A stretch of 64,000 bases of DNA, taken from the NCBI GenBank assembly GCA_039803925.1, contig JBDRZL010000009.1, positions 1-64,000 of the forward strand, written 5' to 3'. Origin of the DNA: a candidate division WOR-3 bacterium. Lineage in GTDB: Bacteria; Hydrothermota; Hydrothermia; Hydrothermales; JAJRUZ01. Shown here one piece after another: positions 35,737-45,109 of this stretch. The position numbers and the translations under genes were made by a program. How positions within the stretch are numbered: the stretch's first letter is position 1; each line of letters begins with the position of its first letter. The notes beneath the pieces were generated by a model. It did no database searches. It saw only the letters and a program-made list of their open reading frames with translations, and had not been told where the DNA came from.

Positions 35737-35800
35737 TTTATTCTTAATTAAAACTATATTCTTAAGGGTTCCATCCCCAAAAAATAATTTTAAAAAAAAA

Positions 35801-37339
35801 GTGAAAACTATTAGGTTTAAATTTTTAATTATTTTGGGAGTGTTTCTTTTTTCTGTTATTTCTCTTTTCCCTACAATACAATATTATTCAATACCAAAAT
35901 CCGAACTTGAAAAAAAGCCAAAAGAAGAGATAAGAAAACTTTTAAGAAGAACTCTTTCGCTTGGACTTGACCTTATTGGTGGTATGTATCTTGTTTTAAA
36001 AGTAAATCCATCGGAAAAGGAAAAAATTAAGGAAGCAAGGGATAGAGTCCTTGAGATAATAAGAAACAGAATAGACCAGTGGGGTGTTTTTGAGCCAATT
36101 ATTCAGCCTATAGGTGAAGATAGGATTATGGTTCAGTTGCCGGGTGTAATGGATAGAGATAGAGCAAGGGAAATAATTGGAAAAACGGCAGTTTTAACTT
36201 TCCATTTAGTTGAAGATATTGAAATTGCTAAGAGAGCTCTTGATAATATTGATAAATCTCTTTTAGAAATAAAGGGTGAAAATAAAAATTCACCTTTAAA
36301 ACCACTTTTATTTTTATACAGGGGGGATATAGTTTTTGAAGAGATCTATCTTGATTCAATTAAAAAAATAATAAAAAGGGAGGAGGTTAAAAAATTAATT
36401 CCAAAAGATAAAATTTTTCTTTTTGGTAAATCTTTTGAGGTTGAAGGAAAAAAGTTAAGGTCAATTTTTTTGTTAAATAAAAATCCAGATGTTAAGGGTG
36501 AATATATAAAGGATGCAAGGCAATCAGTTTATCAGGGAACTGACCCGGCTCTTCAGAACACACCAGTTGTAAATATCTCCTTTGATAGAAGGGGAACAAT
36601 AGATTTTGCAAGAGTTACAGGTGAGAATGTGGGAAGAAGACTTGCAATAGTTCTTGATTCAATTGTTCAATCTGCTCCAAGAATTGCCCAGAAGATACCG
36701 ACAGGTAATGCCCAGATTACGGGAATTGAGTCAATGGATGAAGCCAAAGACCTTGCAGTTATTTTAAGGGCAGGTGCCTTACCAGCTCCTGTGGAAATAG
36801 AAGAAGAAAGGTCAATTGGTCCATTACTTGGAAAGGATTCAATAAGAAGGGGGGTTCAGAGTGCTATTCTTGGTGGTCTTCTTGTAATGATTTTTATGGC
36901 TATTTATTACCTGTTTGCAGGAGCCGTTGCTGATTTTGCTCTTATCTTAAATTTAATAATAATCCTCTCTCTTCTTTCCCTTTTTAAAGGAACCCTTACT
37001 TTACCTGGAATAGCAGGTCTTATTCTTACAATTGGTATGTCAGTTGATGCAAATGTTTTAATCTATGAAAGGATAAGGGAAGAATTAAGACTTGGTAAAT
37101 CCTTTAAAGCTGCAGTTGATGCAGGTTTTTCAAGGGCACTTATTACAATACTTGACTCAAACCTTACAACAATCTTTTCAGCACTTGTGCTTATATGGTT
37201 TGGAACAGGTCCAATAAGAGGATTTGGTCTTGTTCTTACTCTTGGGATTGCAACCTCTTTCTTTACAGCTGTTTTTGTTGCAAGAACAATTTTTGATTAC
37301 TTTGTTCTTGTTAAAAAAGTAAAAAGCTTACCTATATAA
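35801..37339 (+). CDS. secD: Protein translocase subunit SecD
   Basis: This 512-residue RND-type membrane protein helps drive late steps of Sec export with the proton gradient. It has an N-terminal helix, a long periplasmic P1 region containing LGLDLIGGMYLVL and a second characteristic segment GRRLAIVLDSIVQSAPRI. Five further helices follow, with the conserved GMSVDANVLIYERIREEL motif. It starts with GTG and has no clear ribosome site. SecF follows 11 bases later. Confidence 0.96.
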   Translation: MKTIRFKFLIILGVFLFSVISLFPTIQYYSIPKSELEKKPKEEIRKLLRRTLSLGLDLIGGMYLVLKVNPSEKEKIKEARDRVLEIIRNRIDQWGVFEPIIQPIGEDRIMVQLPGVMDRDRAREIIGKTAVLTFHLVEDIEIAKRALDNIDKSLLEIKGENKNSPLKPLLFLYRGDIVFEEIYLDSIKKIIKREEVKKLIPKDKIFLFGKSFEVEGKKLRSIFLLNKNPDVKGEYIKDARQSVYQGTDPALQNTPVVNISFDRRGTIDFARVTGENVGRRLAIVLDSIVQSAPRIAQKIPTGNAQITGIESMDEAKDLAVILRAGALPAPVEIEEERSIGPLLGKDSIRRGVQSAILGGLLVMIFMAIYYLFAGAVADFALILNLIIILSLLSLFKGTLTLPGIAGLILTIGMSVDANVLIYERIREELRLGKSFKAAVDAGFSRALITILDSNLTTIFSALVLIWFGTGPIRGFGLVLTLGIATSFFTAVFVARTIFDYFVLVKKVKSLPI

Positions 37340-37350
37340 GGAGGTACTAA

Positions 37351-38232
37351 ATGGAATTATTTAAAACACCCAATATAGATTTTCTTTCAAAAAGAAGAAT
37401 ATTTCTTGCAATTTCAGGTTTTCTTGTTCTTTCATCTATTTTACTTCTTTTTATTAAAGGACCCAAATACGGTATAGATTTTCTCGGTGGAACTCTACTA
37501 CATATTCATACTGATAGAGATATAAGGACTTCTGATTTGAGAAATGCTCTTTCAGAGATAAACCTTGCAAGAGCTGAAATACAAGAAATAACTTTAAAGG
37601 AGCATATAATTAAATATTATGAAAATATAGAAGCAGATTCCCTTATTAAATTTCTAAATAAAAAACTTAAGCTTAATATAGAAATAGAAAGAGCAGAGAA
37701 AGTGGGTCCTAGAGTTGGATTTGAATTGAGATTAAGAGCAATTTATGCTGTTTTAATAGGAATGGTTTTGATGCTTATCTATATAGCTTTCCGATTTAAT
37801 CTTCCCTTCGGGGTGAGTTCTATTATAGCTCTTTTCCATGATGTGATGATAACTCTTGGTGTTTTTGTTTTATTTTCAAGAGAAATAACTGTTCCTGTAA
37901 TAGCTGCCTTTTTAACAATTGTTGGTTATTCTATAAATGATTCAATTGTAATTTCTGATAGAATAAGGGAAAATTTAAAAAAAAGACAGGGTAGATTTAT
38001 TGACATTGCAAATAGAAGTTTAAATGAAACGCTTTCAAGAACAATTATAACAGGGGGAACTACACTTCTTGTTTTGATTGTCCTTTTATTCCTTGGAGGT
38101 CCACTTCTTTTTGATTTTGCTCTTGCCCTTTTAATAGGTATAATTGTTGGAACTTATTCATCAATTTTTATTGTTGCTGCACTTGTTACAGAATATGAGG
38201 AAATGAAGATGAAAAGAGCTAGAAAAAGATAA
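37351..38232 (+). CDS. secF: Protein translocase subunit SecF
   Basis: This 293-residue partner of SecD is a six-helix RND protein with the short periplasmic domain FLGGTLLHI and the conserved IVGYSINDSIVISDRIREN helix. AAGGAGG lies six bases before the ATG. The next gene starts three bases after its stop. Confidence 0.95.
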   Translation: MELFKTPNIDFLSKRRIFLAISGFLVLSSILLLFIKGPKYGIDFLGGTLLHIHTDRDIRTSDLRNALSEINLARAEIQEITLKEHIIKYYENIEADSLIKFLNKKLKLNIEIERAEKVGPRVGFELRLRAIYAVLIGMVLMLIYIAFRFNLPFGVSSIIALFHDVMITLGVFVLFSREITVPVIAAFLTIVGYSINDSIVISDRIRENLKKRQGRFIDIANRSLNETLSRTIITGGTTLLVLIVLLFLGGPLLFDFALALLIGIIVGTYSSIFIVAALVTEYEEMKMKRARKR

Positions 38233-38235
38233 GGT

Positions 38236-41200
38236 ATGCTTCCCTTTTTTGCTTTAGACCCTAAAAAAACAGCTTCTGAAGCAAAAAGATTGATGGAAGA
38301 GGGTAAATGGGAGAGGGGCTATTCTTTATGTAAAAAGGCTTTAAAAACTTCACCAAGAGACCCTGATCTTCTTGAGGTAAGTCTTGAACTTGCTCTTCTT
38401 TTGAAAAATTATAAAGAAGCAGTGGGTTATTTTTTACTTATAAAAAATTTACCTGATAGAAAAAAAAGAGTTCTTGAACATATGGTTTCACATTTTGGTG
38501 GTGAGGAAAAGGATAAAATATTATTAAGGGAACAAGTTTTACTTGAATTTATTTCAGAAGGTGAACTTGAAAGGATTGAAAATTTATTCCCCCTTATCCC
38601 TGAAAAAGATAAAAACCATTTTTTTGAAAAACATTCTGAAAAAGATGAATTTGTCTCTCAAGTATTTATTTATTCTCTTTTATTTTATTCAAAAAAATAC
38701 ATTGATGCTTCTTTAAAACTTTTTGAAATATATAAAAAATTTAAAGATAAAGAAGATTTTTTAAGAAAAGAAATTTTGAGGATTCAGAATATGGGCTTTA
38801 TTAGAAAGTATGCCAGTTTCACAAATTTTCTTATAAATTATTCAGAAGGAAATGAAGATAAAGCTTTAGAATACATTGATGACCTTTTAGAGGACGAATT
38901 TTTTTTCTCTTATTTAATAAGCGAGTTTGAAAAAAGAAATCCCAAAAACCCTTATTTTAAACTTCTTTTTTCTAACCTTTTAATTCTTAAAGGGGAAAGG
39001 AAAAGAGGACTTATTTTTTTAAGAGAATCACTTAAAAATAAAGAGAACATAGATTTAAATTATGCCTATAACATTGTTAAGGATATAAAAAGGGAAAACT
39101 TAGATGATGAAGAAGTTTCTGTTGTTTCTGATATTTTAAAAGAACTTGGTAAGACAGAAGATGCAGCAGAATTTCTTAAGACAAGAGTTAAAAAAGGTGA
39201 AAGCATCATAACTTTAAGGGAAACCCTTTTAAAATCCTTTTCAGCAAGAGCTTTTAGAATTTTACTTGAAATGGAGGAAGAGAAAATTGAAGAGAATTTA
39301 AAATTTTTATACGAAAATAACCCTGATTATTTAAGTGACATCGATGTTTTGAATATATTGAAAGATTTTTCTGAAGAAAGAAATATAAGATCAGAGTTTT
39401 TTCTTTTTTCCCTTGGCTCTTCTCTTGTTAGAAATGGTGAGTATAAAGATGGAATTAATATTTTAAGGTATCTTTTGAGAAAAAATTTTAATAAAGAATT
39501 AATTTTAGAAGAATTTAAAAGGAAAAGGGACTCTCTTTTAAATATACCAGAAGGGTTACTCTTTGATGCTGAAATAAAAATGCAAGAAAAGAATGAAGAA
39601 TTTTTTGATTCAATAAAAAATCTTTTGGAAAAATTTCCAAATTATTCAGATTATGCTTTGCTTTTACTTGATGAGTTAGGAGAAATACATAAAGATTTTA
39701 ATCATAAAATAATTGATTTTTTAAAAAAAGAAAAGGATAAATTTTCAAAAAAATATTTTGTTGTTGAGGGATTATCCCTGATTAGAAGTAAAAATTTAAA
39801 AGAAGGAGTAATAAAACTTTATAAAGCCTATGTAGAGGGAGAAAAATTTGTAAAGGATATAGTTGAAAGAATATACAGGGATGATATACCTGAATACAAT
39901 TTTTTAAAAGGAGCAATACTTCTTGAAATGGGTAAATTTGAAGAGAGTTCAAAATATTTAAAAAAAGCAATGATTGATAAAAAACTTCTTCCTGAAATTT
40001 CTAAAGTTGTTACAGAAAAGATGAAAGAAAAAAAAGACCCCAACTTAATTTTTATATATGTAAATACCCTTTTATTCTGGAACAAATTTGAGGAGGCTAT
40101 AAGGTTTATAAGTATTTTAAAGGAAGAAATAAAGGATGAAAAGATGTTGAATAATGTTATTTCTCTTGAATCCATTATACTTTATAAAAGGGGTGAGAAA
40201 GATAAAGCAAGGGAAATTATTAAAATTTTATTAAAGGAAAAGAAAAAATTTGACCCCTATTTTCTTTACGAATTTCTCAAAGAAGAGGAAAAAACTGATA
40301 AGTCCCCTTTTATTTATCAAACTCTCGGTTCACTTGCTCTTTTACTTTCAAAGCCTCTTGAAGCAGTAAGATACTATTTTATGCTTGCTTTGAGTTCACC
40401 AAAACTAATAAGCAAAATAAAAGATATATATTTAACAATTGAGACAAAATTTCCCTATTTTCCTGAAATTGATTTTTATAAATTTTCATTAAATTTACTG
40501 GAAAAAGAGAAAAATAGAGATTTACTCCTTAAATTTTTTGAAGATAACCCTGAGTTAAAGGATGAATTTAAGTTTTTCTTGAACATTTATCCTGATACAC
40601 AGAAAGACCCCTATCTATTATATTATTTAGCAAAACTAAATTATGAAGAGGGGAAAGAATTTGAAGAAGAATTAATAAAAAGTTATGAACTTGCATTGAA
40701 TGAGAGACTCTATGATCTTTTGGAAGAGATAAAAAATTTCTCCTATGAAAGAATCAAAAATGATGAAGCAAAGGCGAAACTTTTATTTTTTATTCTTAAA
40801 AGAGAATTTAGAGATTTTAACAAATTTTTTAAACTACTTAAAGAGAAAGAGTTTATTGAAAAATTCCCAAAGGAATCCTATGATGTAATGCGTGATGCTT
40901 TTTTAAAGGGAGTAAGGGAAAAGGATTTTATTTTTACCTATGCAGATTTTCTCGCTGATAAGAGTGATAAAGGCTCAATATACCTTTATCAGGAAGCACT
41001 TGAAAAGTATCCTGAAGAAGTTGAAGAAAGAAGAAATAAATGGGAGAAATTTATACCTGAAGGAAAAGGGTTATCCCTTATTCTTTCAATAAAGTTTAGA
41101 GACTTAGAGAAATTTAAGGAAGAATTGAAAAATATAATGGAACTTAAACTTGAGGGAACTTTTTATGCAATAATAAAGGAGGGGATAAAAGTTTTTGATT

Positions 41201-41574
41201 ACGATAGAGAGCTTTATGAGCTTATAAATACCTGTGCGCAGAGAATAAAGGATATTGACACAGAAATTTTTGTTTTAAAGGAGCTTTCAATGAAAGAAAA
41301 AAATCTTGACTACTTTAAGGATTTAATTGAAAAATTAATTGTTTTTAAAAAAGAGGAGCTCTCTTATATATGGAAGGAGTTTGTTAAGGTTATTTCTGAA
41401 AATAAAAGATTTGATATTCTTGATAATTTATGGAATAAATACTTTAAGGATGAAAAGAAAAAAGAAACTTTAGGTGAATCTTATTTTAATTTGATTTTTT
41501 TAAGGGACCCTAAAATATTTTTTAGATTTTTAAAAAGGAGGAGAAATTTTCCCTTACCCCTTTTAGAGCCTTAA
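38236..41574 (+). CDS. Very large helical repeat (TPR-like) protein
   Basis: This 1112-residue, highly charged, all-helical protein has no signal peptide or transmembrane segment. The N-terminus (ALDPKKTASEAKRLMEEGKW) and many internal stretches (EEAIRFISILKEE, AREIIKILLKEKKKF) are degenerate tetratricopeptide repeats covering most of the length. No enzymatic motif is visible. It follows secF by three bases and precedes a Cys-motif TPR protein and cheD/cheB. Probably a large cytoplasmic scaffold; the function is unknown. Confidence 0.8.
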   Translation: MLPFFALDPKKTASEAKRLMEEGKWERGYSLCKKALKTSPRDPDLLEVSLELALLLKNYKEAVGYFLLIKNLPDRKKRVLEHMVSHFGGEEKDKILLREQVLLEFISEGELERIENLFPLIPEKDKNHFFEKHSEKDEFVSQVFIYSLLFYSKKYIDASLKLFEIYKKFKDKEDFLRKEILRIQNMGFIRKYASFTNFLINYSEGNEDKALEYIDDLLEDEFFFSYLISEFEKRNPKNPYFKLLFSNLLILKGERKRGLIFLRESLKNKENIDLNYAYNIVKDIKRENLDDEEVSVVSDILKELGKTEDAAEFLKTRVKKGESIITLRETLLKSFSARAFRILLEMEEEKIEENLKFLYENNPDYLSDIDVLNILKDFSEERNIRSEFFLFSLGSSLVRNGEYKDGINILRYLLRKNFNKELILEEFKRKRDSLLNIPEGLLFDAEIKMQEKNEEFFDSIKNLLEKFPNYSDYALLLLDELGEIHKDFNHKIIDFLKKEKDKFSKKYFVVEGLSLIRSKNLKEGVIKLYKAYVEGEKFVKDIVERIYRDDIPEYNFLKGAILLEMGKFEESSKYLKKAMIDKKLLPEISKVVTEKMKEKKDPNLIFIYVNTLLFWNKFEEAIRFISILKEEIKDEKMLNNVISLESIILYKRGEKDKAREIIKILLKEKKKFDPYFLYEFLKEEEKTDKSPFIYQTLGSLALLLSKPLEAVRYYFMLALSSPKLISKIKDIYLTIETKFPYFPEIDFYKFSLNLLEKEKNRDLLLKFFEDNPELKDEFKFFLNIYPDTQKDPYLLYYLAKLNYEEGKEFEEELIKSYELALNERLYDLLEEIKNFSYERIKNDEAKAKLLFFILKREFRDFNKFFKLLKEKEFIEKFPKESYDVMRDAFLKGVREKDFIFTYADFLADKSDKGSIYLYQEALEKYPEEVEERRNKWEKFIPEGKGLSLILSIKFRDLEKFKEELKNIMELKLEGTFYAIIKEGIKVFDYDRELYELINTCAQRIKDIDTEIFVLKELSMKEKNLDYFKDLIEKLIVFKKEELSYIWKEFVKVISENKRFDILDNLWNKYFKDEKKKETLGESYFNLIFLRDPKIFFRFLKRRRNFPLPLLEP

Positions 41575-41601
41575 AATTATACCTATGGAAGGAGGAAAGT
41601 A

Positions 41602-42747
41602 ATGGAAATATGTCCCTTTTTGTCAAGTTCAATCTGGGAAAGGAAGGAAAACGGTGAAGAAATTTTAAAATTAAAGGAAGTTCCTTGTCAAAAAGAAAAA
41701 TGTTTCCTTTTCAGGGATGGAAGATGCGGTGTTGCTTTTGATTTTAATTATACAGTTTTAAAAGAAAATATCTATGAATTTACTCTTAATGTAAATGAGA
41801 ATATGAAGGCTTTATATGATCTTATAAAAGAAACAAGGGAAGAGGGAATTAAAAAATTTTTTTCAATTGAAGAAAAATTTAATACTATGCAGTTGAATCT
41901 TGCAAAAATTTTATATAAATTTTCAGAGGATATAGTTAATTACATTAAAAGTTCAAAAGAGGAAGAAAGTAAAAGGTTAGAGGATTTTAAGGTCTACTTT
42001 CATGAAATTTTAAATAATAACTATGAAAATTTTAAAAAAATTTTAGAAGAATCTGTTAAGGAAAGGAATGAATTTATGAAATATTTTGAGTCAGCCTTAA
42101 CAAAAATTCTTGATTCAGAAAAACAAAAATTTGAAGAGATAACTAAATTGTCAGAAAGTAAAATATCTGAATTAATGAGTAATTTAGATAAGGAACGTGA
42201 AGTACTTAATGAACTCTTTTTAAAGATGAAAGAATTTACTGAGGGAGTTATTTCTTATAAGGAAAAAATGGAAGAGGTAGTTAAAAGGGAGGAGAATTTG
42301 AGAAAATTTGAAACTGCAAAATCCTTTTATTTAAGGGGAGAATATAAAGAGGCGGAAAAGATATTGAAGGAAATATTAAAAACCTATGAAATTGAAGAAG
42401 CTTATCTTTTGCTTGGTTTAGTTCTTATTGGCAATAGGAATTTTGAAGAGGCAGAAATTTATTTAAAAAAATATATGGAAACTCACCCTGAAGTTCCTGA
42501 AGTCTTATCAGGTATAGCAAGAGTTCTATTTGAAAGAGGAGAATATGAAAGTGCTATTTCCTTCTTAGAAAAAGCCAAGGAAAAATCACCTGATTCAGAA
42601 GATATTCTTTATCTTTATGGCTTAGCTCTTATAAGAAAGGGTGAAATTGATGAGGCTAAGAAAGTATTTGAAAGAATAATAGAAATAAATCCTTACTTTG
42701 AACCAGCAAGGGAGGCTATTAAAAAGTATATAAATCCTTTAAGTTAG
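41602..42747 (+). CDS. Four-cysteine motif, coiled-coil and TPR protein
   Basis: In this 381-residue protein the N-terminus carries Cys4, Cys29, Cys34 and Cys42 (EICPF, VPCQKEKC, GRCGV), a spacing suited to a zinc or Fe-S site. Residues 55-235 are coiled coil. Residues 240-378 are three to four tetratricopeptide repeats (YKEAEKILKEILKTY and following). AAGGAGG lies seven bases before the ATG. It sits directly upstream of cheD, so a link to chemosensory signalling is possible but not shown. Confidence 0.8.
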   Translation: MEICPFLSSSIWERKENGEEILKLKEVPCQKEKCFLFRDGRCGVAFDFNYTVLKENIYEFTLNVNENMKALYDLIKETREEGIKKFFSIEEKFNTMQLNLAKILYKFSEDIVNYIKSSKEEESKRLEDFKVYFHEILNNNYENFKKILEESVKERNEFMKYFESALTKILDSEKQKFEEITKLSESKISELMSNLDKEREVLNELFLKMKEFTEGVISYKEKMEEVVKREENLRKFETAKSFYLRGEYKEAEKILKEILKTYEIEEAYLLLGLVLIGNRNFEEAEIYLKKYMETHPEVPEVLSGIARVLFERGEYESAISFLEKAKEKSPDSEDILYLYGLALIRKGEIDEAKKVFERIIEINPYFEPAREAIKKYINPLS

Positions 42748-42754
42748 AAAAAAT

Positions 42755-43240
42755 ATGAAACCCGAATATTTTATTGGGATAGGTGAAGGGAAGGTTTTAA
42801 AAGGTGAGGGTGTGCTTAAAGCAATAGGAGTTGGTTCCTGTATAGTATTGATACTTTTTGATAGAGAAAATAAAATTGGAGGATTTGTGCATTCCATGCT
42901 TCCTGCTCCAAAAAGATTAGATGATAATACGCCTGGTTACAGGTATGTTAATAAGGCAATTCCCCAGATTGTTAAAGAAATGGAGCATATAGGAGCAAAA
43001 AAGGAAAACTTAGAAGCCTATTTAATAGGTGGTGCAACGATATTTGATTCTCCTATTTCCACTTCTCCTTGGTCAATTGGTGCCAGAAATGTTCTGGAGG
43101 CAAGAAATGTTCTTATGAGACTTGATATAAAAATTGTAAAGGAAGATGTTGGTGGAAATGAAGGAAGATCTGTTATATTTGATGTAAGCGAGGGAAAAAT
43201 TGTTGTGAGAAGGAAGGATAAAGAACTTGTCCTCAGATAA
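42755..43240 (+). CDS. cheD: Chemoreceptor glutamine deamidase CheD
   Basis: This 161-residue enzyme deamidates glutamines in chemoreceptors and can interact with CheC/CheY-P. The catalytic Cys29 (GVGSCIV) and His46 (GGFVHSMLP) match the CheD pattern. It overlaps cheB by 14 bases. No cheC gene is in the window. Confidence 0.94.
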   Translation: MKPEYFIGIGEGKVLKGEGVLKAIGVGSCIVLILFDRENKIGGFVHSMLPAPKRLDDNTPGYRYVNKAIPQIVKEMEHIGAKKENLEAYLIGGATIFDSPISTSPWSIGARNVLEARNVLMRLDIKIVKEDVGGNEGRSVIFDVSEGKIVVRRKDKELVLR

Positions 43241-44252
43241 GATTAAGGTTCTTGTTGTTGATGATTCCTATTTAATGCGAATACTTATAAGTGATATTTT
43301 ATCTTCCTTTAGTGATATAGAAGTTGTTGGAACTGCGAAAGACGGAAAAGAAGCAATTGAACTTGTTAAAAAATTAAAACCAGATGTTGTTACTCTTGAT
43401 TATGAGATGCCAGGTTTAAGTGGGATTGAAGTTCTCGAACATATAATGAAAGAAAACCCTATTCCCTGTATAATGCTTTCTGCATATACAAAAGAAGGTG
43501 CAGAGTTAACACTTTCTGCATTGAGTAAGGGTGCCTTTGATTTTGTGACAAAACCTTCTGGTTCTATTTCAATGGATATTGATAAGATAAAAATGGAGCT
43601 TTATGAAAAAATTAAACTTGCTAAAAATGTCAATCCTCATATACTAAAATTTAAGTTTAAAAAAGTTGAAATAAAAGAAAAGGAAAAAGTTAAAAAAGTT
43701 AATGCAATTGGAATAGTTTCTTCAACAGGTGGACCCCCTGTTATTGAATTTATTTTAAAAAATATTCCAAAGGTTAAAGTTCCAATTTTTATTGTCCAGC
43801 ACATGCCAAAAAGTTTTACATCCCTTTTTGCTGAAAGACTTAAAATTGTCACAGGAAAAAAAGTTTTTGAAGCAAGGGATAAAGAAAAAGTAAAAGAGGG
43901 ATACATTTATATTGCACCAGGTGGAATTCATATGAGTTTAAAAAAGATAAAAGAAGAAATATTTATAGATTTAATTGATGAAGAACCTAAGTGGGGAGTA
44001 AAACCGAGTGGTGATTATATTCTTTCAGCTATTGCAGAAATTTACGGTGAAAATTCAATTGGAATAATTTTAACAGGAATGGGAAAGGATGGAAGTGAGG
44101 GTGCAAAAAAAATTAAAGAAAATGGAGGAATAATAATATCTCAGAATAAGGAAACATCTGTTATTTATGGAATGCCATGTGCAGTGAAGGATATATCTGA
44201 TTTTATTTTATCTCCAGAAGAGATTGTTGAAAAAATTACTGAATTTTTATGA
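43227..44252 (+). CDS. cheB: Chemotaxis response regulator methylesterase CheB
   Basis: This 341-residue protein has a receiver domain (1-125) with phospho-acceptor Asp58 (TLDYEMPG) and a C-terminal methylesterase domain with Ser in VSSTGGPP, His in IVQHMP and Asp in GMGKDGS. The start is a TTG inside the cheD end. It demethylates or deamidates chemoreceptors after phosphorylation by CheA. CheR and CheA are not nearby; the only receptor gene in the window is at 52079-50403. Confidence 0.94.
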   Translation: MSSDKIKVLVVDDSYLMRILISDILSSFSDIEVVGTAKDGKEAIELVKKLKPDVVTLDYEMPGLSGIEVLEHIMKENPIPCIMLSAYTKEGAELTLSALSKGAFDFVTKPSGSISMDIDKIKMELYEKIKLAKNVNPHILKFKFKKVEIKEKEKVKKVNAIGIVSSTGGPPVIEFILKNIPKVKVPIFIVQHMPKSFTSLFAERLKIVTGKKVFEARDKEKVKEGYIYIAPGGIHMSLKKIKEEIFIDLIDEEPKWGVKPSGDYILSAIAEIYGENSIGIILTGMGKDGSEGAKKIKENGGIIISQNKETSVIYGMPCAVKDISDFILSPEEIVEKITEFL

Positions 44253-45109
44253 TAGAAGAGTTAAAGAGAATTGAAAATTTAAAAAGCTTGAGATTAAAGG
44301 TAAAAGCTCTTTTAGAAGGAATTTTAATTGGTGTTCACAAAAGTCCCCTGCATGGATACTCCTCAGAATTTGTTGAACATAGAGAATATTCTCTGGGTGA
44401 TGACTTAAGGATGGTTGACTGGAAGGTTTTTGCAAGGAAAGAAAGATTATATACAAAGAAATTTTCTGAGGAAACAAATTCAAATGTTTATTTTTTGCTT
44501 GATTCGTCTAAATCAATGGATTATGGAGCGCCAACTAAAATTGAATATGCAAAGGTTTTAATTTTATCCCTTTCATATCTTTTTCATCTTCAAAGGGATG
44601 CACCTTCACTTTTTGTTTTTTCTGATAGAGAGAAATTTTTTATACCTCCTTCAACAAAAAGAGGAAATTTGGAAAAAATTAGAGATGTTCTTGAAAAATT
44701 GAAAGCAGAGGGTAAAACAGAACCAGGTGAAATTTTTCCTTATCTTATTGAGATAATTAAAAAGAGAAGTATTATTTTTCTTTTTACTGATTATTACCAC
44801 AAACCCTATGAATTTGTGAAAGGTTTAAAATACTTAAAAGCAAAGAATAACAAGGTTTACTCAATAAGACTTGTTTCAGAGGAAGAATTTAATCTTTATA
44901 AAAATCCCCCTTTTATTTTAAAGGATTTAGAAACAGAAAATGAACTTGTTATTGATGAAAAAAAATTATGGGAAGATTTTAAAAAAAAATTATATGAGTT
45001 TGAAAAAAATCTAAATGAAGAAATTTTAAGGAGAGGTATAAAGAATTTTAATATAAATACCTTTGAGTCCTATGAAAAGAATTTATTAATGATTATTAAA
45101 TCTTTATGA
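44249..45109 (+). CDS. DUF58 family protein
   Basis: This 286-residue protein shows the DUF58 core HREYSLGDDLRMVDWKVFA followed by a von Willebrand A-like domain with a MIDAS-type DSSKS. DUF58 proteins usually pair with MoxR AAA ATPases and Bat proteins in envelope stress or chaperone roles. Here it overlaps cheB and the next gene by 4 bases each, and no MoxR gene is visible in the window. Confidence 0.9.
   Translation: MIEELKRIENLKSLRLKVKALLEGILIGVHKSPLHGYSSEFVEHREYSLGDDLRMVDWKVFARKERLYTKKFSEETNSNVYFLLDSSKSMDYGAPTKIEYAKVLILSLSYLFHLQRDAPSLFVFSDREKFFIPPSTKRGNLEKIRDVLEKLKAEGKTEPGEIFPYLIEIIKKRSIIFLFTDYYHKPYEFVKGLKYLKAKNNKVYSIRLVSEEEFNLYKNPPFILKDLETENELVIDEKKLWEDFKKKLYEFEKNLNEEILRRGIKNFNINTFESYEKNLLMIIKSL

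Noticed and set aside
35737-35800. Possible riboswitch in the secD leader
   Set aside because: The 60-base AU-rich leader shows no stable multi-helix structure or known aptamer motif.
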